NCBI GenBank assembly: GCA_911728455.2
Contig: OU452222.1
Location: 9,756,108-9,820,107 of the forward strand
Length of the DNA stretch: 64,000 bases
From: Marthasterias glacialis
Taxonomy: Eukaryota > Echinodermata > Asteroidea > Forcipulatida > Asteriidae
Direction of reading: 5' to 3'
Shown here: positions 37,201 through 48,800 of the stretch, piece after piece
How the letters are laid out: each line of letters begins with the position of its first letter
Numbering within the stretch: the stretch's first letter is position 1
Position numbers and translations under genes: made by a program
Notes under the pieces: model-generated
Seen by the model: the letters and a program-made list of their open reading frames with translations, nothing else
Told to the model about the DNA's origin: nothing
Databases searched by the model: none

Positions 37201-37780
37201 GATCCTGTTTTAGTGAAAACAATGACCGTTTTGGGGGTTTGTTATTTTCGTGATAGATTTTTTGCTTGTTTATTGACCAGAATCACCTGATGTCATAATT
37301 TTTGTGCATTAAAATTGAAAAGGTGGAGGAGTAATACTTTTAATAATACTTCAGGGATTACTGAGGAAGTCGTACTTTTAACCACAGAAGTACCAGTATA
37401 AGCAATCAATACATGTATTTGTTTTATAACACCCCATACATAGATTCTGCCTAGACGTCTAGGTACCAAGAAGCTCTTGTTGCTACGGGTATAGTACGTT
37501 GGTTGCTATGGGTATAGTTTGGTGCTCCTGCGGCTTCTTGTTAAAATAAGACATATGTTACGAGCTCTAAACCAATCACACGACAGAATTTAAGTAAGGG
37601 GTGTTATAATAGGAACTATACCTAAGGCCTAAAAAAATTGGGGGCCTACAGAGAAGTAAGAAGCCCTGTGAAAATATAAGAAGTATCTGTTTCTAAAGAC
37701 TTTGGGAAAGCTTCAGACTATAGTACATGTACATGTACAAAGATACCACAAACCTCATGTATTACAAAACCAGCGCTAAA
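34300..37780. other. Intergenic, little recognised
   Basis: AT-rich sequence after the Kelch gene. Apart from the dispersed repeat at 35075-35200 I see no gene or delimitable element. Confidence 0.5.
35075..35200 (+). repeat. Dispersed 'GCATCAGGGATAAA' family member
   Basis: TTAATTGATGTAGTAATTGC, ATCAAGGTAAAAAGC and GGTTTTACCTTCACTCCAAT followed by AATGTGTGATGAAGCACTG match segment B of 10566-10965 in order. It lies downstream of the Kelch gene. Confidence 0.45.
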
Positions 37781-37784
37781 TATT

Positions 37785-38465
37785 GGCTCCAAGAGTGCCT
37801 ACGATACCCTGGTGCCTAGGGAACACTGGTGCTAGGACTTACGGTACACTGGTGCCTAGGTCCTAGGAACACTAGGGCTTACGGAACAGTGGTGCCTAGG
37901 ACCTATGAAACACATGTGCTTGGGGGCCTACTGAACACAGGTGCTTAAGGGCCTCGGAACACTGGTACCTTGGGCCTACGGCACACTGGTGCTTAAGGGC
38001 CTACTGAACAGAGCTTAAGGGCCTACTGAACACTGGTGCTTAGGGCCTACGAAATGCTGGTGCATTGGGGCCACTGGGGAACACTGGGGCCTACAGAACA
38101 CTGGTACCTCCGACCTACAAAACACAGGTGCTTAGGGCCTCTGGAGCGCAGAACATTTGCGTGTAGGACCTACAGAATGCAGAACGCCTACGGAACACGT
38201 TACAATGGTGCCTAGGACCTATAGAACGACAGGTGCCAAGGGCCTATGGAACACTAGTGCTTAATGACCAACTTAACACTGGTGCCTAGGGCCTATAGAA
38301 CACTGGTGCTTAACGACCTACTTAACACTGGTGGCTAGGGCCTACTGAACACTGGTGCCTAGGACCTATGGAACATTGGTGCCTGGGGCTTTTGTAAAAC
38401 TGGTGCCTGGGGCCTATGGAAAACTGGTGCAAAGGACCTACAGAACACTGGTGCCCAGAACACTT
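37785..38465 (+). repeat. Minisatellite of about 24-bp units
   Basis: Degenerate tandem repetition of a unit close to GAACACTGGTGCCTAGGGCC with a TAYG linker, for roughly 680 bp (about 25-30 units). Units differ in the GGGCCTA/GGACCTA core and in small indels. No long open frame. It is the most GC-rich part of this intergenic region. Confidence 0.9.
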
Positions 38466-38857
38466 AATCCAGCCCTAATACAGCTAGTATAGTTATAAGT
38501 TTTCCTCCTTATCAATATTTAATAGCATTTATTATCGCTGTACAAATATCTAGCCTGGGGTACGATCATTGTCTACTGGTTATCTTTTAACCACAGCCAA
38601 CATAATTATAATTTTCCCTATAGTCACATTGTCTGACATCCCTTGATTTTATTATACACCCGTGACCACAGTTGGAGAAAAGCACAGCTATAGAGAATAG
38701 TTCACATTTTATGATGGCCAAGGTTATTAAATTCCAAATTAAAGTTTTTTTGGTTCCCTTTGGAGCAATCCTCAGGCTGTCGTTAATGTTTGATTTTCTT
38801 TTTATGGATGTCTTTCATAATTTTTGAATAGCCTTAAGTGATATATAAATACATTCA

Positions 38858-39047
38858 GTGGCATAACCATACATTTTCATTTGGGGGGTGGGGGCAGTGT
38901 GGACAAAGACATAATTGGGGAATGGCTATTTAATGTATCAAACCATTCATTTGTGTACTTTTTTATCTCATTTGGAGGGGGCAAGAGGAGGGCCAAGGGT
39001 TCTGAGAGGGGGGCTCCCCCTGTCCCCTCCCCCTCTGGTTACGCCAC
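38858..39047. repeat. TIR element with GTGGCGTAACCA ends
   Basis: GTGGCATAACCA on the left and TGGTTACGCCAC on the right are inverted repeats with one mismatch. The interior is G-rich on the left and C-rich on the right. Related termini occur at 55689 and at 63625-63987. Confidence 0.65.
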
Positions 39048-39654
39048 CATAACTGAATATATTTCAAATGGGGAATCAAATGTAGTCAGCCAGTTTCAGG
39101 AGACCCACAATATTTTGAAGTCATTCAGGTAAAAACATTTCTCAGGAAGAATGCTAGTAAGCCTACTAATTTATACTTTAAAGCTAGACAATTATTTGGA
39201 ATACCGTTTTTTTATTTTAATTTTTACATTTTGTTTTGGTGGTGGATTTTTAATTTAATTCCTGTCAACAATAACATGTAGCACAAAAATATTTCCTTTC
39301 TGGTAGGGTACTTACTTACTAAAATGTAAACATGTTTGGTACATGTACTGACTCTTGATCTTTCAGACAATTATTTTACACTTGTTCGTTACTGACAACG
39401 TACTATCCCTTTTTCATAAACAAGGAGTAGGCAGGGATGCAACAGTCATTGATTAACAGAGATTATATATCATGGGTCAACCCAGGCTAGACGCTGTACC
39501 TTTTTCTCTGATGACATGCGTTTCTCTTTCGCTTCTCATTTTCATTTTGCCATATGGACATCTGTTCTAGCCACTCAGGGACATTACCTTCTAGCATCTT
39601 ATTACAACATTAAGATGGTCATATTAAAGGGATGACAAGAATTTTATTTTGCAA

Positions 39655-40132
39655 GGAGTTTGCTGTAAAACTTACTTTAGGAAAAGTGTTGCTTTTAGAA
39701 CTAAGCAAAATGGTTATATTTTTGTCTGATAAATATTTGGTTCTTTATTTAAAACTAAGCCAATTGTTTATATAAAACAAAGCAAAATGGGTTATTTAGT
39801 TTGCTTTCAAGGAACTTACTTTAAAACTTACACCAAAATGGGTGTTTGCCTATTAGGACTAAGCAAAATGGTTACATCCTTGTGTTAGTCTTATAAACAC
39901 TTCTATTTTTAGAACTAAGCAAATTCTTTTTTAGAACTAAAGAAAATGGTTTATACATTTATGTCTGTTTTCAAGGAACTTGCTTTAAAACTTATTGGAA
40001 AAATTATTTCAAAATGGGTGCTTGCATTTATAGGACAATTCAAAATGGAATACATCTCTTTGTTTGTCCTTAAAAATGCTTGCGTTTTTAGAACTGAGCC
40101 AATTTATTTAGAACTAAGCAAAATGGTATACT
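39655..40132 (+). repeat. Degenerate tandem array, higher-order period about 165-180 bp
   Basis: AGAACTAAGCAAAATGGTTA-type units recur many times, and the longer motif CAAGGAACTTACTTTAAAAC followed by CAAAATGGGTG repeats about 165-180 bp later. This suggests a short unit embedded in a higher-order unit. The open frames inside are coincidental. Confidence 0.75.
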
Positions 40133-40158
40133 GATTAACTGATAAGCTTAATGGTTAA

Positions 40159-40492
40159 CCCTCCTACTTTTGGTGCCTTTTTCGAACAAGTTGATGCACC
40201 ATTTGAAACCATTTACTACTGTGGTTTTGAATGGTGAAACAACTGTACAGCATCGATTACCCAAGTGGTTTTGAATGGTAGGTAAGCTGATACAAAGCCT
40301 TGTGAGGACCGTTCCAAATGGTAGTACAGCTGTGTTGAATCAAATGACCCTGTATGCTGTGACTGGTTTTGAATCATAGTACAGCTTGATATGAATACTG
40401 TTCAAATGATCATACCATGTGTGTACAAAAGCGATGAGAAAATGTGAGAGTTGGAATTTTGAACTGGGTTGTGTGGTCTAGCAGTAGGAGGG
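40159..40492. mobile_element. TTAA-flanked piggyBac-type MITE
   Basis: Flanking TTAA at 40155-40158 and 40493-40496; inverted ends CCCTCCTACT and AGTAGGAGGG. TTAA targets with CCC-starting termini are typical of piggyBac-derived elements. The 334 bp interior contains several TGGTTTTGAATGGTAG-like units that also resemble repeats at 43530-43800 and 44610-44835. Non-coding. Confidence 0.75.
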
Positions 40493-41346
40493 TTAACAGT
40501 AACTCCTCCTGTGAAATGTTTTCCATCAGAAATACTTTCAAAGTTGAGGAAACGGCATATGAAGACCACACAAGTAACCCCATTGCTTATTTTGACTGCA
40601 GCAATCAAAGTAAAGCCTGATACGAACGTGCACAAAATTCCTGACACAGGTTGGTTGGATGACGTTTTTTTTTAAACTAGAAGATGGAAATTAATCTACT
40701 CTTCCAAAAACCAAACAATGCATTACATCTTTAAGTCTGAATCCCTGGGTAAAGTTGACAACAATTCCCAACGGGACATAAGGCATCCTGCTATTTACTG
40801 CTGTTATGCGATAACAAATAATCAAATGCATGATAGGATATCCTTTTCATATCCTTTTCCAAAAAGAAAGCATTCTACCATGACAGAGCAGGAAAGCATT
40901 TTTAAAAATACCAAAGTATTCAACAGTTTAATTTGTACAAAGAAAAAAATTAGCAAGATGTTTTGGTCCCAAATGTTAACATTTATCTTTCAAAAGTCAA
41001 GTTTGTAAAAATCTATTCATCTTATACATTGTTGTGTGCCCGGTAACAGGATGTAACAAGTTCCTGGTACAAGGGCGTAAGCAATTGATGTGAAAATTTG
41101 TGTTTCAAGAAAACTGATCGGGAAAGTTTGATAAATTTTTTACCATTCAAAAATAATTATAGGAAAGTTAAATTGTGCATGGGAATGGGAAAACATGTCT
41201 CTGGGTTAATTCTAGTAACAAAATGTAACAGTAATGCCATATTTTTCATGTTGCTTACGTCCTTTTAACAAAGGGACAAAATACTTTATGTGCCTGGTAA
41301 CAGGGCATAATGCCCTACACCCTTTTCCCGGACACACGACGACAGG

Positions 41347-41525
41347 CAGGCCTTGATCTTAACCGAGGCCACCAAGGCCATTCGCCTGATGCCCTAACAA
41401 GTTGGCCAGCATGCCCTTCAGAAAAATTGCACTGTTACAACCAACTTGGCCAGCATGCCCTTGTACAATTTCTCTGATTTGGCCAGCAAAGGCCTGCCCC
41501 TGTTTTTCTTAAGATCAAGGCCTGT
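41347..41525. repeat. TIR element with CAGGCCTTGATCTTAA ends
   Basis: CAGGCCTTGATCTTAA on the left is the exact complement of TTAAGATCAAGGCCTG on the right. The interior repeats TTGGCCAGCATGCCCTT twice. GGCCACCAAGGCCAT resembles the GGGGCACCAAGG family elsewhere in the window. Confidence 0.75.
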
Positions 41526-42850
41526 ATTCACATGAGGACCAGACAAAATGGTGGGTAATCATGTGTGACTCATTCAACATGGTTCATAATGCATTACGAA
41601 TGAGACGTACAAGAGTAGATTTTCCAAGTAAGCATGACTGTTTTGACCCAATCCACTATGATAAATCTTGATTGCAACACTTTGGGAGTCAGTTTCCCTA
41701 TGTGTTAAACTGTGTACTGTGCATCTTTGGTTTACAAGCTCATTAAATCCTTACAAACAATTTGACTCCCAAAATGACAGTCCATGGGCAGACAATAGCG
41801 GCATGTGACATCAAACTGATGAGATCATAAGATTTAATGTTCATCTTGAAAAGTGTGATAGTTGGGGATGATTTGACGACCAGAAAAAGTTGGTTCCAGA
41901 CTCGGGCTGACGCTGAAGTGAAAGATCTGTTGCCTCATATAGACTCGGATATATTGACAGCATAGCAAAAGCAGTTTGATTTCTACCACAGCTTAAAGCT
42001 TGATTTATTCGTACGCACAAAAATGTAAAATGCTCCTCTAGCGGATTAAGTAGTAGGCAAGGAGCCGGATACAGAACACAGGGCAAACCAGCTTCAACAG
42101 ACAAGACAGGGAAGGGATGTAGAAAAGGTGGAGTAAAGGAAGTATGCAGCTAGAAAGAGCCATGCAAAAGTTTGCTTTAACGAAGAACATGGCCCACTGG
42201 AAACACCAGGGAGAGTACTTGGCTTGCTGGATATACTCTGATATCATCACTTGATTTAATGTTCTACTTTCTAGCAAATACATTTCTGAAAAAACTACAT
42301 TTACATTACAACCTTATGACACACTACAAAATGTAAAACAATAAATAAAACCATAATATGGTATTTTTTTAAATGCATCTGGGCAAGTGGCATTTAAGTG
42401 AAAGATCAAATGCAAAATTTAGCAAACTGCATTACAAATACATGTATAACAACTTTTTACATCTTTGAAATTGTTTGTGTATCAGGAACATATTGATCTT
42501 TTTCTGATAGGATAATTTACATATATACACAAGTACTAACTCAAATATTGAGAAGATCTTAAGAAATTAGGATGCATAATTCACATTGCAAAAGTTGTAT
42601 GAAAGCTAAACTGTTAATTTTTAATCTTCATCAAAGTTATGAACTTTGCATTTTACTGAAGCATTTTCATTTTGTATTGAGATTTTAGCATGTCAGACTT
42701 TTGGGAATGTGTTTGCGGTTGTGATTGGTCAATGCATGAAGGGGCGGAGCTTATTTTGGTCCCCATAATACAACTATTACAAATCCAACTTTGGACTAGT
42801 GTAGGATCAAGTTGCATAGAAGTTTGAAGTATCATCAAGATGCCACTTCA
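41526..42850. other. 3' flank of TUBGCP2
   Basis: AT-rich; contains the probable 3' UTR of TUBGCP2. A minus-strand AATAAA at about 42004-42009 is a candidate poly(A) signal. No gene of its own is recognised. Confidence 0.4.
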
Positions 42851-45800
42851 TCAAGTACCCTTACTGCCAGGTCTCAAGCTGGAGGTACTAGATTTTCCTT
42901 TAGATGACAGACTCGAGACACTTGTGAGAGAACTTCCAGAGGCACCTGATGATTGAGAAAAACACCCAATTTATCCTTGTCCGAACGATTGTGAACAACG
43001 TAAACTAACATTACTTGTTAATATAAACCCTAATTAACTAATCAATCTTTAACGAGACAAGGACAGGGGACAGTTTTTCGTAACTCACCTTGATCCTGCT
43101 CTTCTAGCTCTCGGCTCCGTCTCTCAGCAGCGAGTCTCTCCAATCCTTCCGTATAAAACCCATTGAAGTCCAGCCTGTGTATGATGTTGGTCATATTGTG
43201 TTCACAGTCCGTTGTGCTGAACAGACTCAGCTGATCCAGGAGGCTCACCAAGAGAGTGGAGAAATTACTGTCAAAGTTACCGATGGTGCTGGCGAATTCT
43301 TCGCTGCCGATTAATTGGTCGACATGCTCTGAAGCAACCTGGGGAATATGTTGATTTTATTCTTATTTCCAAATAACTTTAACATAACGTGAAATCTACT
43401 TGTTAATTTTTCTGTCATCCCTCCGACTGGAAATGAAGCTGAAGCAGGAGGTTACAAAGTTAAGAAAATAGTTTAAACACCATTTGCTCAAAATTTACTT
43501 GATGTTTTTTTATTCACTTGATGTTTTATTCAACTCTCCTATGTCTGACCATTCAATGTTACCCACTATGGTTTTGAATGATAGATAAATTATACCAGCC
43601 TGCAATATGGTAACATGTGTTGAATGCATCTATACAAAGTACATAGTTATCTCTCCTACTGTCTGACCATTCAATATCACCCACTATTGTTTTGAATGAT
43701 AAACTATGCTAGCCTGCAATATGATATCATGTAGTGAATGCATATTGCATACACAGTACACAAGTGTACAGTTGTCAGTTCTGTGCAAACCTGTGCAGTT
43801 GAATGATTTCAAATCGATTCATATCCATTTGTCTTAAATAGTTACATTACCTTGGTTGCAGTTTTCCATTTCTTAGACTCCGCCTTATCCTTGTCTTTGC
43901 CTTTAGGATCTGTGGTATCCACCAGGAAGCTGGCCTCTCCCTCTACATTCATCGTCTCCGTCATTCTCTGAACAAGGAGAAAAAGTGACAAATTTTGGCG
44001 ATTATTAGAAAAATAAAATAATGAGTTCTAATGTGAAAGCTTTAGTTAGTATTTGCTTTTACTCATCCCTTTATCTTGGTTGTGTTGAAACACTTCACCA
44101 TACAAAAAGTAGGGTACTAAAATTATTAAAGAGCATTGTAATAGTAATTCTAGTATTTATATTTGTAACAATTTGCTTCATTTTTTTAATACTGTACATA
44201 TGTCATATTAGTATTTTTTGTCATATTATCGACCATTTTGTAAGTTTCAAACTTAAATAAATGCACAAATAAATAATGTTGGTTTAAAATAACTAAAAAA
44301 AAGAAAGCAAACAAATTGAATAAATTGAATGGTTTCAACACCATGAAAAAAATCAATGATCAAAAGCTACAATCTTTGGGTAAGATGTGATAAAACCAAC
44401 CCTTTATTTGTTACCTTGCAATATTCAATTAATAAAAACAAAAATAATAACAAAAACATGCTACCATCTCAAGGAAATCATCACACATTATTATTATGTT
44501 TTGACCAAAAAATTGATGATCATACAAACGAAATAAGAGGTATGTGTGTACAATTAAATAAAAGGAAATTAATATGATCATAAATCAGGTAAAAGTAGAA
44601 TAATGATTATGTTAATCAACAATCCCACTGTCTGACCAGTTAAATATCATCCACTGTGATTTTGAAAGACAGATAAATTATGCCAGCCTGCAATATGATA
44701 CCATGTGGTAAATTCATCTACACAGTACAAGCGTTTACACTGTTAGTTCTGTGCCATCATACACAAACCCTGCACTAGAATAGTTCTGAATGGTTGGTCA
44801 ATTGCAAACTCAGAACAGTTCAGTTATAAAACCCTGAAAATAATCTCTTCTTATTTCATATTTTGGACTGAGGTGTGTTATAAAACACATATGGACTGGC
44901 ATAATTTGGTCACTAGTGTACATCTATGCAGTGATCAGAAGAGGGTCCTATTTCCCAAGGCCAAAAGCTGAGGGACTAAGGACCCTTTCCTGGTCACTCA
45001 CAGTCCCTTGGGGCGCACTAGTGACCTCACTGCCAGTCCATTTGTGTATAATATACGCCAGATGAATTCAAGTTTTAGTTTTTTTTAAATAAAATATACT
45101 TTACCTGTATGCAATTGGCAAATGTGACACACACTAGCATGAGTTTACTGACAATCTTTAATAACTCTGGGTTGGTGAGCATGCAGTCTTTCAGACATTT
45201 GTCTAAAAAGTCAGTGTGAATGTCCAACACGTCATCAATGTTGGATATCTGCAATACAGAGTCAAACAAACAGAAAGTCATTAATAGGATTACAAATTGG
45301 GCACAGTTGGTGGTTTTAAAAAAGGCTGGATGGAAACTGTGCAATTCAATATTAATTTGATATGGGGGTCTAAAATTGAATTAGCGTACAATAAAAAAAA
45401 TTAAAAAAAAAAACCATTCTCAAAAATTTTTTCATGTGAACTACTACCTCTTTAAATCAAGCCTAGAGCTTTATGATTCATACAAACAAATCAGTAATGG
45501 CAAATGCACTTTTGTTCTCTCCCAGTTTGGGCTCCACATATAGATGATAATATTGCATATGGTCATATGACAGTGTTGGAGGGGGGGGGGTGGTAAAGTA
45601 AAGGGGAAAGAGAGCATGAGGACAGCCATGAAGGTGCAAGGACATCATTAAGTTAGACTGGACTCATGTCTAGCTGGGTGTATGTCCCTGGCTCAAGACA
45701 CAAATTGTTAGAGTTTCATTGCAGCCTAACTCTGCAGTGGAAAACGGCCGCTATGAAGGAACATATAAATGTAAATTCTGGACTCGCCTTTTATGTTTTG

Positions 45801-48800
45801 AAAAGATATTTTGCGACTCATTAAAAAACATTTAAAAATCACTTTTAACAGTGAAACGAAAGAATTTGGGTTAAGTTACAAACAAAGATTTCACAGCTTT
45901 GGAGCCAGAAATAGCAAAATACCAGAGTGTCTGAGTATAATGTACTGACTTATCCACAGAACAGTGCCAGTCAACACCTCAATCAACACCTCAATGTATG
46001 GACTCTGACCAAAGGCATGTTTGGCCATACAATAAATACACAGATCTGAATACATTCAATGACCTCCTAAGATACAGAAAGGGCAGACACCTGTCTGAGT
46101 TTGGTCTCCATGACTTGCCAGTTGGGCTCTACCACCTCAAACATCATATAGTACTGAAGGTTCTGCACAAGATGGAGCATACGTTGTCGGAGGGCAAAAG
46201 CTGCTGCATACCATTTTGAAGAGTGTAGTGTGTACTTCTTAGCAGCCTTATTCAGTACCCATAAACTGTGGAAGGGATATTAACAATCAACTGTGTGAGA
46301 TAGTCTTTTTCAATGACATTACCTATAGCCCTGACCCCACCTCAACAGTTCAATTAATTGAGCCATTAAATTATGTAAAATGCAAAGCACAAGCCTCAAA
46401 TTTACACATAATGACTCCATTTGAAAAGTTCCAGTCACATTTTCCAGTAACATTACCTAACGCCCCATGCCCAGCCTACCAGTTTGTATAATTGAACCAT
46501 TAAATCAAGTACATTCACAAGTACAGGCTTCAAATTACACCCATGATTTGTTTTGTAAAGTTAAAATGTATATTTTCCTGAAACCAGGGGTAAATTACAC
46601 TGCCCGTAATCAGAATGAAGGTCAATGCCTTCACACAGACTTGCTCAAATAAAAATATCATAGGTAATTCATACGAAAGATCTTTGAATGAAGCAACAGG
46701 TGTCTGCCAAATTACACACAGATGCTTTGGAGACAGAAGAAGCATTGCGGGTACAGCAGATGCTCATGCGAGTAACGTAATGACCAACAGGATTGTGGGG
46801 GAACTTTAATGTCCTTCACACTTAATACATACAAGTAAACACCCACACATACATCATACTGGAATGTAAAGAAATACACACACAGGAAAAATGATTGATC
46901 AAAATATTCTAATTAATTAAGGAAAAAGCATTTAAAGACAAGCTACGAAAGGAAGACTTGGAATGAAACTAAATACAATGTATAAATACTCACTTGCATA
47001 GTATTCTCTCAACGTGCTTGCAGTAAAACAAGTGTCGGAACAGCATTTGGTATCGTGTCAATGCCTAAAATAAATGGAAATGAAAAGACTGTTCAAGTGA
47101 ATATTTGCAATGGTTAGTTTTCATTCTCTATTACAAATCAAAGGTTGACGTGTGGAAACAGTTAACAGTTAAAAATACTCCTGATTAAATGCAATAAAAC
47201 AATCATTATAACTAAATTAAACATCGTATGCTTCAGAACTTCCATTTGCCGATCAACAAGTTAAGTAAGTACACAAGTTTGCCAGCAACATTTGCGCAGC
47301 AAAAACAGGTTATCAGCCAAAATACAATGTCAAAATACCATACTTAGAGATGTGTTACTGCTGGGAAGTTCTTACGAGATCCTACCTTTCTGCTGAGAAT
47401 GAGAGATTCAGGCCACCTCACAACATAGTCAAAAGAAAATGCTTCCAAGCACGAAATGTGGATCTCTGTAGGGTCAATCTCCTGAATTATAGCTACATAA
47501 ATAAAAAACACAAATTTGGTAAGAACTACATGTATTATGATTGGGAACCAAATTTCATAAACCTGTTAAGTAGAAAATATTGCTTAACAGATTTCTTTGC
47601 TAAGAGCAAAATTAGCAGAGCACCAGTGGCAATAACTTAAACATAAAGGCATTTTGGCCGGAAACCTGTTTTGCTAAAATGGCAAAAACATTTCTGTTGA
47701 AGGCTGACATGCTTTGTATGCATATAATCGTTGACTCTGCGCAATTTTGTTCATTTGGCATCAATTACTTGGTGATTTTTAAATAAGGGGTTTGCCACTG
47801 CTGAAAAGAAAATAATCAGACAAGCAACTTCTTAGCTAAAAAAAAAAAGGAAACTGCTTAGGAAGTAAAAACTTTGTACAGTACTTTTCGGTTTCCTAAG
47901 ACACTGAAAAACAGAATGAGAAAAAGAGCAATCAACAGATCATCTGAAAAGTTGCATGCACCTTTTACCAATGTGGCCGAACGGGAGAAGTATTTTGACA
48001 CTTGTTTTAAAAATTCTCCTGTGATGATCACAAACAAAACATACTTACATTTCTCAATTCTTGATTCAATGGAGAGAATTCTGAGGAGCTGTGTGATGAG
48101 ATCATAAGGGAGCAGCTCCACCCTGCAAAGGTACATTACACAAATATATCCATTAACAGAACTTCAACTTTGAACGGAATCCAAAGCACAGCAAGTTAGG
48201 AGGAAATTACTGAAACTTTACTAAGAGCATCACTGCAACAGCAATGGGCACCCATGGCAGTTGCATGCTGTGGATGTCATGGGTTAATTTGGTGCTGGTT
48301 TAACTTCAGGGTTGACCCAGGACTTCTTCTGTCACTGGCCAAAGTACAGCTTACATCAACCAGCATTTTTGCTGGTCCATTTCTAAAAGTTCCTTCCAAC
48401 ATTGTAAATTGTAAGTGTACACTGCAATTTGTCCAGAGCCTTATGGACTATTTGAGTGCAGGACTGGCAGGGCCCAATTTCTTGGCCTTGCTTAGCACAG
48501 AATTCCGTGCTTTCGCTGCCCAGCAAAGCCTCCGATTCTATGGGCAGTAAGGGCAGAATTCCGCGGTAAGCAGTGCCACGAAATTGGGCCCTGCCGAAAT
48601 TGGAAGTAGGTCACATGTGTTGTGTAATGCAGGTAAAAGAAACCAATTACACTTATTGCTAAGAGAAGGAATTTGCCACTGTGTTTACATAAATGGTTTT
48701 CATTCTTAATTCAAAAACTTCAAAAACCTGTCTTAAAAATAATATAATAAGTGCCTTGAGTACCTGATTTTTGGTAGATATGTGCACTATATAAAACTCT

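Noticed and set aside
45998-46219. 73-aa plus-strand open frame
   Set aside because: Antisense of a TUBGCP2 exon (46091-46265), which encodes the conserved YYMMFEV segment.
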